From: Herbaspirillum sp.
Lineage (GTDB): Bacteria > Pseudomonadota > Gammaproteobacteria > Burkholderiales > Burkholderiaceae_D
Assembly: GCA_028291765.1 (NCBI GenBank)
Contig: JAQGNR010000077.1
Coordinates: 1-39,174, forward strand
Direction: 5' to 3'
DNA: 39,174 nt
This document shows positions 8,974-17,397 of this stretch, piece after piece. The notes beneath the pieces are model-generated. The model was given only the letters and a program-made list of their open reading frames with translations, was not told the DNA's origin and did not search any database. Positions within the stretch are counted from its first letter, which is position 1. The number at the start of each line of letters is the position of its first letter. Both the position numbers and the translations under genes were made by a program.

Positions 8974-10737
8974 TTAGCTGGTGGTCAAACCGGCCAATTC
9001 AGATGTCAGTTGCGCCTGCGTACTCTGCATGGTGGTCAACGAGACATTGAGTGCATTGAACTGGGCTGTGTACATGGCCTGATCTGCGGTCAGTTGGGCC
9101 TGCATTTGGGTTTGATTGGCGGTGTTGCTGTTCAGGCTGGCCTGGATGCCGGCAGTGCGGCCGGCCACGATACCGGTGGTAGGGGCCAACATGCTGGTGA
9201 GCAGGGTATTGAGCGAGGTAACGACACCGTCTGAGGGAGAGTTGAACAACGCTGAAATAGCGCTGAAGCTGTTGGTCGTGGCGGTGGTCAGCTTGGTCGT
9301 ATCCAGTGCCAGCGTGCCGTCTTTTTGCACTGAAATGCCGACGTCGTTGAGCGTTTGCAGTGGGCCGCCATCGGTGACCGGCTTAATTATAGTGTTGAGT
9401 ATCTGGTTCTTGATGGTGTTGATGGTCGAGTCGCCCTGCAATGCACCGGCGGCTTTCGTGGTGGCATTGAAGGAAGTCAGCGGACCCAAAACGCCGATCA
9501 ATGCATTGTAAGCGTTGACAAAAGACTGCGCCGTGCTTTGCACCCCGCTGGGGTTGTTGGCAACCGCCAGGCTGTAGTTATCGTTCGTGGCGGTCACGGA
9601 ATTGAGATTGAGCGTTACACCGTTGATGGCATTGGTGATGGTGTTGCTCTGACTGGTAATGGACACGCCGTCCACAATAACGACGGCATCCTGTGGCGCC
9701 TGCTGCACAGTCATCGTGCTGGGCACCACCGTTCCGCTGCTGTTAGTCCAGGAGCCGGTGCTTAGTGAGCCGAAATCGCCGGTGCCGGTGACGGTGATGG
9801 TGTTGGTTGCGCCGGCATTGTTGGCGGTCAATACCAGGTGCGACGAGGTGCCGTCATCGACGATGGTCGCGTTGACGCCGGCGGTGCTGTTATTGATCGC
9901 ATCGCGGATGCCGGTCAATGTATTGTTGGTCGGCTGGATAAGGGTGGTGGTGCCAGTGCCGGTTTTGATCGCCAGAATACCGTTGTTAAAAGTCGTCGTG
10001 CCGTCGGGAAAGGCGGCCGATTTTATTTTGGCCGATGCTGCCAGCGAGGTCACGGCGATGTTGTAATTGCCGGAGATGGCGGCGACCTGATCTTGCGGCG
10101 CCTGCGTTTGCGTCATCGTGCTGGGAGCGCCGGCGGCCGGATTGTAGCCAAATGCCGACAAGCTGCCGTTACTGCTGATCTGGATCGTGTTGGCGCTGCC
10201 CGAGGTAGCTGCCTGCAGTACCAGATGGCTGCCGCTGCCATCGGTCACGATGCTGGCGCCGACATTCGGTTGGGCGCTATTGATCGCGCTGACCAGACCG
10301 GATAATGTCGTCGTGCTGCTTAGGGTAATAAAGGTCGGCGTATTGCTGCCGAGTTTGATGGCGATCGAGTCGCCGGCGGCAAAGGTCGTGGCGGGATCCA
10401 TCCCGGCCGATTGGATGATCTGGGATTTGGGTGAGATGTTGGCCGTCGAATTGACCGTTGCGGTAAATGCCGAAGTAGTTATGCCGGTGCCAGTGCCGCT
10501 GTTGGCGATGGTCGCGCTTTGCGCGCTGAATGCAGCTGAGTTAAGTTGGGCGAGCGTGGTTTGGAAGGTGCTCAGCGCGCTGCTCACGGAACTGTAAGCC
10601 GACAGCTGTGCATTGTAACTGGCGGCGGCGTTGGTCAGCGGGGTTAAGGACTTGGCTTCGTTCGCCATGAGCGAGGAGACTAAGGCCGTTACGTCGATGG
10701 CGCCTACGGTGCTTGTCAGTGGTGCTGTTGTCGACAT
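8974..10737 (-). CDS. fliD: FliD, flagellar filament cap protein (HAP2), enlarged
   Basis: FliD caps the growing filament and inserts flagellin subunits. The 587-aa protein has the conserved N-terminal coiled region (GAIDVTALVSSLMANEAKSLTPL) and the C-terminal coiled region ending TTMQSTQAQLTSELAGLTTS. It is clearly longer than the 450-480 aa of many FliDs. The extra length comes from an internal duplication: residues about 98-218 and about 229-352 align with each other, each containing a 'DG(S/T)xSHLVL' turn, a flagellin-IN-like repeat and an ending QAPQD. The start at 10737 has AGGAG 7 nt upstream. The neighbours are flaG upstream and fliST downstream. Confidence 0.96.
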   Translation of the reverse strand: MSTTAPLTSTVGAIDVTALVSSLMANEAKSLTPLTNAAASYNAQLSAYSSVSSALSTFQTTLAQLNSAAFSAQSATIANSGTGTGITTSAFTATVNSTANISPKSQIIQSAGMDPATTFAAGDSIAIKLGSNTPTFITLSSTTTLSGLVSAINSAQPNVGASIVTDGSGSHLVLQAATSGSANTIQISSNGSLSAFGYNPAAGAPSTMTQTQAPQDQVAAISGNYNIAVTSLAASAKIKSAAFPDGTTTFNNGILAIKTGTGTTTLIQPTNNTLTGIRDAINNSTAGVNATIVDDGTSSHLVLTANNAGATNTITVTGTGDFGSLSTGSWTNSSGTVVPSTMTVQQAPQDAVVIVDGVSITSQSNTITNAINGVTLNLNSVTATNDNYSLAVANNPSGVQSTAQSFVNAYNALIGVLGPLTSFNATTKAAGALQGDSTINTIKNQILNTIIKPVTDGGPLQTLNDVGISVQKDGTLALDTTKLTTATTNSFSAISALFNSPSDGVVTSLNTLLTSMLAPTTGIVAGRTAGIQASLNSNTANQTQMQAQLTADQAMYTAQFNALNVSLTTMQSTQAQLTSELAGLTTS

Positions 10738-10924
10738 TTTTGTTCTCCTGAAGCGATCAAATCACAATTTGCAGAGTAGGCGGTCTGGGGTAGCTAAAAG
10801 CACAGAAAGGCGCAACGACCAGCACAACCTGACATCGCTCGGCAAATAGGTATTACCTCCGACGTCACGCTGAAGATTAAACCCGCCGCGCGCCGTACGG
10901 ATATTACAACAACTATGGCAATGA

Positions 10925-11317
10925 TCAAGCCTTCTGGTTGATCAGATTGCCGCGCAATTCATTGTCAATCGCATGCGTTATGGCCAGCGCTTCATCAGTC
11001 GGAATCTTGCGAATGACGTCGCCTGTCTTGCTGTCGGTGACGGTGACTACGGAGAGACCGCTTTCTTTATCTGTCGAAAAGCTCAGGCCCGAAGTGCGGA
11101 ATGCTACTGAATTTTGCAGGGCGTCCGCGGCCTTGGCTGCATCGGCGCTGCTGACCGCCGCCGTGGTACCGCTGCTGCTGCCGGCGCCGCTGGCTTGCAC
11201 TGCCGGCGCGGCCGTTGGGCTGCCGGACGATACGCCTGGATTTGTTTCCGGTGTGGCTTGGCCAACTACCGATGGATCCGGTGGTACTGATGCTGCATTG
11301 ATGGGAGAGATAGACAT
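10925..11317 (-). CDS. flaG: FlaG family protein
   Basis: FlaG proteins are small, poorly understood modulators of filament length, usually encoded between fliC and fliD as here. The 130-aa product has a low-complexity Ser/Ala/Pro-rich N-terminal half and the typical FlaG C-terminus, LSFSTDKESGLSVVTVTDSKTGDVIRKIPTDEALAI. The open frame reaches 11359, but the ATG at 11315-11317 has AAGGGG 7 nt upstream, whereas the earlier ATG falls inside the fliC-flaG hairpin. The shorter start (MSISPINAAS) is therefore preferred. Confidence 0.9.
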   Translation of the reverse strand: MSISPINAASVPPDPSVVGQATPETNPGVSSGSPTAAPAVQASGAGSSSGTTAAVSSADAAKAADALQNSVAFRTSGLSFSTDKESGLSVVTVTDSKTGDVIRKIPTDEALAITHAIDNELRGNLINQKA

Positions 11318-11341
11318 TGTATAACCCCTTATTAGTATGAA

Positions 11342-11374
11342 TATGCGGAGAGTATTCAAAATACTCTCCGCATA
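11342..11374 (-). terminator. Strong hairpin between fliC and flaG
   Basis: A perfect 15-bp stem (11342-11356 with 11360-11374) closes a 3-nt loop, 40 nt past the fliC stop. On the minus strand it is followed by the loose T/A-rich stretch TTCATACTAATAAG rather than a pure T run. It is probably a fliC terminator that leaks into flaG, or a 3' stabiliser of the abundant fliC message. Confidence 0.7.
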
Positions 11375-11413
11375 GTACTACCTGCTACTCATATTACTGC
11401 CAATTATGCCGGA

Positions 11414-12511
11414 TTATCGGAGCAAGGCCAGCACGCCGTTTGGCGCCGAGTTAGCTTGCGCCAACATCGCTGTACCAGCTTGTTGCAGAATTTGAGCTCG
11501 GCTCAGATTCGCTGTTTCCGATGCGAAGTTGGTATCCATAATACGACTCATCGATGCTGTCAGATTTTCGGATGACACCTGGCTGTTGGCGATAACCGCC
11601 GTGAACCGGTTTTGTACCGCACCGAACTGGGAGTTGGCCGCTGAGATCGTGGCAATCGCTTGATCCAGATTCTGGATTTGCTTTTGCGCATCGGTTTGCG
11701 CATTAGGATTGGCAATCGCAGCGTCCAGGGACAACTGCGCGCTATCGATAGACGCTTGCAGGATTTTAGCCGATGATGCCAGGGCAGAAGACGACATGGT
11801 CGAAGCGCTGGAGAACAATGTGTCCAGAGCAGCTTGTGCTGAAGTCAGCGTACCTTGCGCGGTTGTAATTGCCGTTGCAGCGGCGGATGTCTGGGTGCCG
11901 CCGATCAGGCCAGCGGTTGTTCCCAGCACAGCGGCCAAGTTTGCGTTGTTCGACAGATCGCTTAGCGAAATGCTGATTTGATCGTTCAGTTTGTTGTTGG
12001 TCACGTTGGAGCCGACCTGGAACACCAGCGACAGCGCAGCGGAAGCAGCATTGTCGCCCGATGCGACACCGGCCGATGCGCCTGTACCAACGCCAGTAAA
12101 CAAATTCTGGCCGTTGAATGTGGTGCCGTTCAAGACGCGGAAAACTTCAGCAGCGACTTGCTTGTATTCGTTGTTCATTGTCGTACGGTCTTGTACGGTG
12201 TTGGCGCCGTTACTAGCTTGCACAGCCAATGAACGCATACGTTGCAAGTCATCGGTGACGGATGACAAAGCGCCTTCAGCGGTTTGCGCCAGCGAAATGC
12301 CGTCGTTGGCGTTACGTTGTGCAACTGTCAGACCTTGAATCTGCGAATTCATACGATTGGCGATCGACAAACCAGCAGCATCATCCGCGGCGCTGTTGAT
12401 GCGCAAGCCAGACGACAGACGTTGGATCGAAGTTGCCAATGACATTTGAGACTTGCTCAAATTATTTTGGGTATCCAGTGACGGGATGTTGGTGTTAATG
12501 ATTGATGCCAT
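11414..12511 (-). CDS. fliC: Flagellin (FliC)
   Basis: This is the major filament subunit, exported through the flagellar apparatus. The 365-aa protein has the fully conserved N-terminal D0/D1 domain ([19 protein letters not shown]... through [20 protein letters not shown] and the [18 protein letters not shown] stretch). A short alanine-rich variable centre (about residues 140-280) follows, then the C-terminal D1/D0 domain ending with the [18 protein letters not shown] motif. The small variable domain suggests a thin filament. The start has TAGGAG 8 nt upstream. It is driven by the sigma-28 promoter at 12613-12639 and is the only flagellin gene in the window. A TPR/glycosyltransferase-like gene lies just upstream. 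Confidence 0.98.
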   Translation of the reverse strand: MASIINTNIPSLDTQNNLSKSQMSLATSIQRLSSGLRINSAADDAAGLSIANRMNSQIQGLTVAQRNANDGISLAQTAEGALSSVTDDLQRMRSLAVQASNGANTVQDRTTMNNEYKQVAAEVFRVLNGTTFNGQNLFTGVGTGASAGVASGDNAASAALSLVFQVGSNVTNNKLNDQISISLSDLSNNANLAAVLGTTAGLIGGTQTSAAATAITTAQGTLTSAQAALDTLFSSASTMSSSALASSAKILQASIDSAQLSLDAAIANPNAQTDAQKQIQNLDQAIATISAANSQFGAVQNRFTAVIANSQVSSENLTASMSRIMDTNFASETANLSRAQILQQAGTAMLAQANSAPNGVLALLR

Positions 12512-12612
12512 GGTATTTCTCCTAAGGTATGAGGCCGATAGACCTGCGTTTCAGTGCCATAACTTTGGTCCGCCACCTAGAAGGCTTAGGCATTCAAACC
12601 GCTGTTACTTAT

Positions 12613-12639
12613 TTATCGGACGGTCCTGATAAAAATTTA
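12613..12639 (-). promoter_or_regulatory. Sigma-28 (FliA) promoter of fliC
   Basis: The minus strand reads TAAATTTT, 11 nt, TCCGATAA. This is close to the FliA consensus TAAAGTTT-N11-GCCGATAA, with one mismatch in each half. The -10 end lies about 100 nt before the fliC start, giving a leader of roughly 95 nt. This is a standard late-class flagellar promoter. Confidence 0.9.
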
Positions 12640-12795
12640 GGGTATTTCCAAAAATAATTTTTATCAGCATCTTCCGATGCGGAAACTACGCGCTGCATTA
12701 AGTTGCAAGCAGGTACTCTATCGACCTCAATTGAGAAAACTTTAGCGGGAAACTTGTTCTGGTAATATTTCCCTTCTTTATTTCCTTTTGGAAAC

Positions 12796-14769
12796 TTATT
12801 TTGCATCCAGCATTTTTTGCAATTCCGCTTTTATAGTAGCGACGACGCCAGGCCAATCGCCTCGGGTTTTCTGGCGGAACAGGCGCATGGATGGATACCA
12901 GGGCGAGTCCTCGCGATCTTGCAGCCAGCGCCAATCGGGTGTGAAAGCCACCAATGTCCAGGTCGGCGCACCCAGCGCACCGGCCAGATGGACCACCGAT
13001 GTGTCGACGCTGATCACCAGGTCGAGATTGGCGATGACGGCGGCAGTATCGGCAAAATCGGCGCATTCCTGACCGGCGTTGATAATCTTGAAGTCGTTTT
13101 CAAGCCGCTCCAGATCACCGGGCTTGCCGCCTTTTTGAAGGGAAACAAATTGAATATCCTTAAGATCGAGCAGCGATGCCATGGTTTCGAGCGGAATCGA
13201 ACGCTTATGGTCGCTGCCGTGATCCGGATTGCCTGCCCATACCAGGCCGACGCGCAGCTTGGGATTGGCCACAATGGCTTTTTGCTGCAAAAACAACTGC
13301 CATTTGAAGATATCGTTGTCATTTGCGCTCAGATACGACGGATAGGCTGGAATCTGCTCCACCGTATCGGTGCCTAGCGCATGCGGCAAACTCATCAATA
13401 AGTAGGAGATGTCGCAATTCGGCAGCTTATCTGAATGCCGGACCAGTTTGACTTGCGGCGGCAGGGTGCGGAATAAGCGTTCCAGTCCATCCACGACATG
13501 TACTGCGACGTGGACGCCTTGTTCCAGCAGAATCTTGACGTAGCGGACGAATTGAATGGTGTCGCCGAAGCCTTGTTCGTGCATCAAGAGCAGGGATTTA
13601 CCCTGCAGCGGCGATTTGCCGTCCCATTTTGGAATAATTTTGAACAGCTTGTGCACTAATACATAGACTGCCTGGCGTTCGGCCAGCGTCAGACGCACTT
13701 CGTGATTTTCCCAGCCTTCCTTGTATCTGCCTTTCAGTAACTGTCCCAGCGCTAGGTTGTGGCGCACCATCTTGTAATTGGGCCGCAAGGCAATGGCGCG
13801 TTCCATGGCGGCGATGCCCTCGTCGATCAGGCCATGGCCATACATGGTCGCGCCGATATTGTTATGGGTCATGGGCAGATCGGGATTAAGCATCAGCGCG
13901 TGCCGGAACAGCGCCATCGCTTCATCGTAGCGGCTTTCATCTTGTGAATACATCATGGAGCCGAGTTTCAGATGACTGTTGGGATCGTTCGGCGCCAGTT
14001 CGATGACGCGCCGGTAAATTTCGTGGGCTTTCTCGAAGTCGCGCTGTTTATTGTAGGCATCAGCCAATTTGTTCATGGCATAGATGTTCTCGCCATCGAG
14101 CATCTGTGAAGTGATATGGCTTTGAATCGATTGATCCATCATGCCCATGGCCTGAAAGGCGATCCCCAGATTGGTATGCGCCGGGGCATAGTTGATCTGT
14201 ATGGCCATCGCCTTGAACAGTGTCTCGACCGCTTCCTTATGGCGGCCGGCATCGATCAATGCCTTGCCCAGATGGGTCAGCGGGCCGGGGGCATCCGGTT
14301 CGCGCCGGACGGCATCTTCAAAATAGGCCACGGAGGCGTCGGGATCGTTCTTTTCGTGCAATGCGTCGGCCAGCCCGATCCGCGCCGGACCATGTTCGGG
14401 CGATTCGGCAATCGCCGCTTCAAACTGTTTTATTGCCTCGTCGATTTTGTCCTGGCGCAGTAGTGCGGTGCCCAAGTTGGTCAAGTATTCGGCATTTTTC
14501 CGATCGAACTGTAGCGCTTTGCGCAGCCAGCCTTCTGCCGCCGGGTAGTCTCCCACTGTGCTTTCTACCAAGCCCATGGCGTGATTGGCGAAAGTCAGAT
14601 TGGGTGCGTGCTGAAGGACTGTGAGGCACGTTTTTCTCGCTTCATCGAAGCGGCGTTCGACGACCAGATCCAATGCTTTGCGAATGGCAAGAAGATCTTC
14701 AATGCGCGGTTTATTGTTATGGATAATGGTTTTTGCCTTTATCGCAGGCTTGCCACCGCGCTTTGCCAT
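12796..14769 (-). CDS. TPR-repeat protein with C-terminal glycosyltransferase-like domain
   Basis: The 657-aa protein has about nine tetratricopeptide repeats (roughly residues 30-370), for example AEGWLRKALQFDRKNAEYLTNLG and DEGIAAMERAIALRPNYKMV. A C-terminal GT-B-like half follows (about 390-650) with MHEQGFGDTIQFVRYV, LRVGLVWAGNP and DLVISVDTSVVHLAGALGAPTW. These match the nucleotide-sugar-binding end of GT9/GT41-like TPR glycosyltransferases. There is no signal peptide, so it is cytoplasmic. The ATG at 14767-14769 is chosen over the one at 14796 because GAGGAAA lies 7 nt upstream. It is immediately upstream of fliC on the same strand, so flagellin O-glycosylation is the best guess. The function is inferred from context. 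Confidence 0.82.
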   Translation of the reverse strand: MAKRGGKPAIKAKTIIHNNKPRIEDLLAIRKALDLVVERRFDEARKTCLTVLQHAPNLTFANHAMGLVESTVGDYPAAEGWLRKALQFDRKNAEYLTNLGTALLRQDKIDEAIKQFEAAIAESPEHGPARIGLADALHEKNDPDASVAYFEDAVRREPDAPGPLTHLGKALIDAGRHKEAVETLFKAMAIQINYAPAHTNLGIAFQAMGMMDQSIQSHITSQMLDGENIYAMNKLADAYNKQRDFEKAHEIYRRVIELAPNDPNSHLKLGSMMYSQDESRYDEAMALFRHALMLNPDLPMTHNNIGATMYGHGLIDEGIAAMERAIALRPNYKMVRHNLALGQLLKGRYKEGWENHEVRLTLAERQAVYVLVHKLFKIIPKWDGKSPLQGKSLLLMHEQGFGDTIQFVRYVKILLEQGVHVAVHVVDGLERLFRTLPPQVKLVRHSDKLPNCDISYLLMSLPHALGTDTVEQIPAYPSYLSANDNDIFKWQLFLQQKAIVANPKLRVGLVWAGNPDHGSDHKRSIPLETMASLLDLKDIQFVSLQKGGKPGDLERLENDFKIINAGQECADFADTAAVIANLDLVISVDTSVVHLAGALGAPTWTLVAFTPDWRWLQDREDSPWYPSMRLFRQKTRGDWPGVVATIKAELQKMLDAK

Positions 14770-14881
14770 CGGGATTTCCTCAAAATGATCGATCAATGGA
14801 ATAGATACACGAACTTATGGAATCTACAATCAGCAGGCAGTGTAGTGATATTTCTTTAAAGCTATCCGTGGAACAAACAAG

Positions 14882-14907
14882 AAAAAAGCCCGCACATCGG
14901 CGGGCTT
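14882..14907 (-). terminator. Terminator of lexA
   Basis: An 8-bp perfect GC-rich stem (14886-14893 with 14900-14907) closes a 6-nt loop. On the minus strand it is followed by a run of T (complement of the A tract at 14882-14887), starting about 33 nt past the lexA stop. Confidence 0.9.
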
Positions 14908-14940
14908 GTTCTCTTGATTTGGATAATTTCAGTGCTAGTG

Positions 14941-15600
14941 CTAGTTCCAGCTGCGCACCAGACCCACAGCCAGGCCTTCCAGTGCGAATTCGCCGCTGCC
15001 GCCATCGACGCGTATGGTCTGGAAATCGGGGTTTTCAGGGAGCAATTCGATGACGCTGCCGGTTTTCTTATAACGTTTCACCGTGACTTCATCGCCCAGG
15101 CGCGCCACCACGATTTGGCCGTTGCGCGCCGCATCGGTCTTTTTGACCGCCAGCAAATCGCCGTCGAGAATGCCGGCGTCGCGCATCGACATGCCGCGCA
15201 CCTTCAGCAGATAGTCGGGTTTGGCGGAAAACAGCGCAGCATCGACGTTATAACTGGCATCGACATGTTCTTCGGCCAGGATCGGCGAGCCGGCTGCGAC
15301 GCGGCCGATCAGCGGCAGTTGCATTAACGATGCATGAGGCAAAGCCATCTGACGCGCACCGAAAATGCCGGGTTGCCGCTCGTGCCCCATGTCGCGCAGG
15401 CGGATGCCGCGCGAGGTGCCGGGGGAGATTTCAATCGCGCCTTTGCGCGCCAAGGCCTGTAAATGTTCTTCCGCCGCATTGGCAGAGCGAAATCCCAGTT
15501 CTGTCGCAATTTCGGCGCGGGTCGGCGGGAAACCGGTGTTTTCTATGGCGTCCCGAATCAGATTGAGGATTTGTTCTTGGCGCGCGGTTAGTTTTAGCAT
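14941..15600 (-). CDS. lexA: LexA, SOS repressor / self-cleaving protease
   Basis: LexA represses DNA-damage genes and cleaves itself when RecA filaments form. The 219-aa protein starts [15 protein letters not shown] and has a winged helix-turn-helix ([23 protein letters not shown], about residues 25-47). The cleavage site is VAAGSP, with the Ala-Gly bond at 103-104. The catalytic Ser138 lies in RGMSMRDAG and the catalytic Lys175 in EVTVKR, with the same 37-residue spacing as in E. coli. An open frame extends to 15675, but that start would lie beyond the SOS box, so the ATG at 15598-15600 is taken. It is monocistronic, with its own operator upstream and terminator downstream, and is therefore autoregulated. 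Confidence 0.97.
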   Translation of the reverse strand: MLKLTARQEQILNLIRDAIENTGFPPTRAEIATELGFRSANAAEEHLQALARKGAIEISPGTSRGIRLRDMGHERQPGIFGARQMALPHASLMQLPLIGRVAAGSPILAEEHVDASYNVDAALFSAKPDYLLKVRGMSMRDAGILDGDLLAVKKTDAARNGQIVVARLGDEVTVKRYKKTGSVIELLPENPDFQTIRVDGGSGEFALEGLAVGLVRSWN

Positions 15601-15642
15601 GGCGATTGCGCTGCGGTAGCGAGCGCTGGTTGTAATCACAGG

Positions 15643-15658
15643 CTGTATTTTTATACAG
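15643..15658 (-). promoter_or_regulatory. SOS box (LexA operator) of lexA
   Basis: CTGT-N8-ACAG with an all-A/T spacer matches the LexA consensus and lies 43 nt upstream of the lexA start codon. It implies negative autoregulation. Confidence 0.93.
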
Positions 15659-15736
15659 TTACTGGCGGAAAGCAAGCGCTACGCAACTAGGTATGCGGAA
15701 TATTGTTGGCGGCCGGTTATCCGGGGTTTTTTCGGA

Positions 15737-15846
15737 GATTGCCCCTTAGCTCAGCGCTTTGCCTTGGGCCGCCGTGGCCTTCCCCAAGTCGTAAAAGGCC
15801 CTATCGACTTGGGGAAGGCCACGGCGGCCTGATCGAAGAGGCAATC
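15737..15846. repeat. Long composite inverted repeat (25-bp perfect core hairpin)
   Basis: The core arms 15767-15791 and 15805-15829 are perfect reverse complements over 25 bp, separated by 13 nt. Flanking arms 15737-15747 and 15836-15846 also pair, at 10 of 11 positions. The whole can fold as a two-stage hairpin of about 110 nt. It is GC-rich, and neither strand has a T run directly after it, so it is not a standard terminator. It lies downstream of the ligase-like gene and upstream of lexA. Confidence 0.85.
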
Positions 15847-15901
15847 ACGATCCTAAAAATTTTCGTAACTGAACAATGCCATTACGCCGCGGGGGCAAGA
15901 T

Positions 15902-17332
15902 TTAAAGATAATTGAATTTGCGCTCCCAATCGATTTCCATCGCATACTGAAATGTTGAATACTCGTGGAAAACGACGCGTGGTTTAGCCTCGCTATAGTC
16001 ACGCAAATGCGCGAGAAATTGTTCCGCTGCACCGGGATAAATGTTGTGCTCTTTACGTAGCTGAAACTCTATCAATGCTGCGCCGTCATCATTTGATAAA
16101 TGAAAATTTCCGGTTAGCAGAACAGCGAAACGAGGGTCGGCATAAATCGCCTCCTTGACGGCCTCTGGATATAATTTTCCCTGAGCAGTGGGCAAGAATT
16201 TACCCCTGCCGGACACCGCGACAAAAGGTAATTTCAAATCAGGTTGCCGAGGGTTTTTCGTTTTCTGAAGTATGTCGGACACTTCGCTATAGGTGAATAT
16301 CTTGCCGTAGTCGCCGGATCGATAACGCAGGAGCGGAATTTTCATTTCTTCGCTGAGCATCGAAATGACTAACTCATTGTATTCATCGGTGGCAGGCAGC
16401 TCCTCGACCAAGCAGCGATGCGGATAGTAAATGAAAAACATCGGGCAGCAGCCGCCCGTATTCGGGCCGAACAATTTTGCGCGAAAATCGGGATCCGCAT
16501 GCGCCATACGCCTGATGCTTACTGTTTCCCGCGTTTCGTGGAAAATATTCAGGTCCAGTTCTGCTACTCCCATGGAAGACATGACGATCTTGCCGTTAGG
16601 ATCGTCAAAGTCGGCGCCAATAATGTCGCCGATATAGGTCCGGTAGTTTTCAGCAATGCCTTCCTCGCCCGTAATAATATGGACCCGGAGCGCCTTCCAA
16701 TCTATGCCGTGATATTCCTGGCCATCTTCGATGACCTTTTTTATGAACGAGCCTTCGCCGACGATGATGATTTGCTCGAATTCGGGCGCGAATTTTTTAA
16801 CGAGGGCATAGATCATGTCGTCCCGCACGCTGGTTTCGGCAAGAACGGTTGCCTTGGTATTGACCTTGACACCCATGGGCAATCCATTGATGAGCAGCGT
16901 ACTTCGATTGTCCACATCGAAAATATACTGTAAGCCCAGATCGATGGACTTGGATGATCGCGCCAGGTTATCCGCCGTGTTTACGCCGAAACAAAATTTT
17001 CCGGAGTACCCGGAGCTGGTGAGCATCGACCTGACACCGTCCAGGTTGCCGTCCAGGCAAAGCTCGTGGATAGAGAAGCGAACAAAAGTATTATCCTTAT
17101 TGAGCAGCGGCGCATATTTGACAAAAGCTTCAATATTGGTGATTTCCTGATAGTCCACTCCTGCTTCAGTCAGCAGTTCCCTATAGGCCGGGACGCGTTT
17201 GGCCGCGCGCTGAAAGGCCGCTATCGCCGCTTCTATCGCCATTTCCGCCATTTGCGCGGGCGATGTATTACGTAAAAAACCGAGCATCTCGCGCCGCTCT
17301 TCTTTATCACTTTCAGACGCAAAAGGTTTCAT
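15902..17332 (-). CDS. PaaK/LuxE-like adenylate-forming enzyme
   Basis: The 476-aa protein resembles the phenylacetate-CoA ligase (PaaK) / LuxE acyl-protein synthetase group. It has an N-terminal helical part with RVPAYRELLTEAGVD, the glycine-rich region LTSSGYSGKFCFG (about 105-117) in place of the usual phosphate loop, a central MSSMGVAELDLNIFHE motif comparable to the 'YGxTE' adenylation motif, LLRYRSGDYGKI (the YRTGD equivalent) and a C-terminal VSGRGKFLPTAQGKLYPEAVKEAI. It therefore probably activates a carboxylic acid with ATP. The substrate is unknown. It lies 59 nt after the N-acyltransferase gene on the same strand, which suggests the two cooperate. The start has GGAT 7-8 nt upstream. 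Confidence 0.75.
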   Translation of the reverse strand: MKPFASESDKEERREMLGFLRNTSPAQMAEMAIEAAIAAFQRAAKRVPAYRELLTEAGVDYQEITNIEAFVKYAPLLNKDNTFVRFSIHELCLDGNLDGVRSMLTSSGYSGKFCFGVNTADNLARSSKSIDLGLQYIFDVDNRSTLLINGLPMGVKVNTKATVLAETSVRDDMIYALVKKFAPEFEQIIIVGEGSFIKKVIEDGQEYHGIDWKALRVHIITGEEGIAENYRTYIGDIIGADFDDPNGKIVMSSMGVAELDLNIFHETRETVSIRRMAHADPDFRAKLFGPNTGGCCPMFFIYYPHRCLVEELPATDEYNELVISMLSEEMKIPLLRYRSGDYGKIFTYSEVSDILQKTKNPRQPDLKLPFVAVSGRGKFLPTAQGKLYPEAVKEAIYADPRFAVLLTGNFHLSNDDGAALIEFQLRKEHNIYPGAAEQFLAHLRDYSEAKPRVVFHEYSTFQYAMEIDWERKFNYL

Positions 17333-17351
17333 TTTAGTTATCCATTATTGA

Positions 17352-17397
17352 GGCTTATTAATGAGGCTTATTAATGCGGAAATGCGGCTTATTAATG
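17352..17397. repeat. Three copies of a 12-nt repeat at the gene junction
   Basis: GGCTTATTAATG occurs at 17352-17363, 17365-17376 and 17386-17397. The third copy contains the stop codon of the N-acyltransferase gene. On the mRNA strand each copy carries a TAA. They may be the product of local duplication or slippage. Confidence 0.8.

Larger units (their letters stand above)
15601..15901. other. Intergenic region between lexA and the ligase-like gene
   Basis: These 301 nt hold the lexA operator (15643-15658) and a large inverted repeat (15737-15846, listed separately). I see no credible gene here. A 70-codon open frame at 15703-15915 is made mostly of the inverted repeat. Confidence 0.6.

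Noticed and set aside
12609-12806. 65-codon open frame upstream of fliC
   Set aside because: It overlaps the sigma-28 promoter and the end of the TPR gene, with no ribosome-binding site or domain.
15737-15780. tRNA-like start GCCCCTTAGCTCAGC near the hairpin
   Set aside because: The sequence resembles a tRNA D-arm start, but no D-loop GG, anticodon arm or T-loop follows. The region instead folds as the inverted repeat.
15703-15915. 70-codon open frame between lexA and the ligase gene
   Set aside because: Most of it is the inverted repeat. It has no ribosome-binding site and no known similarity.
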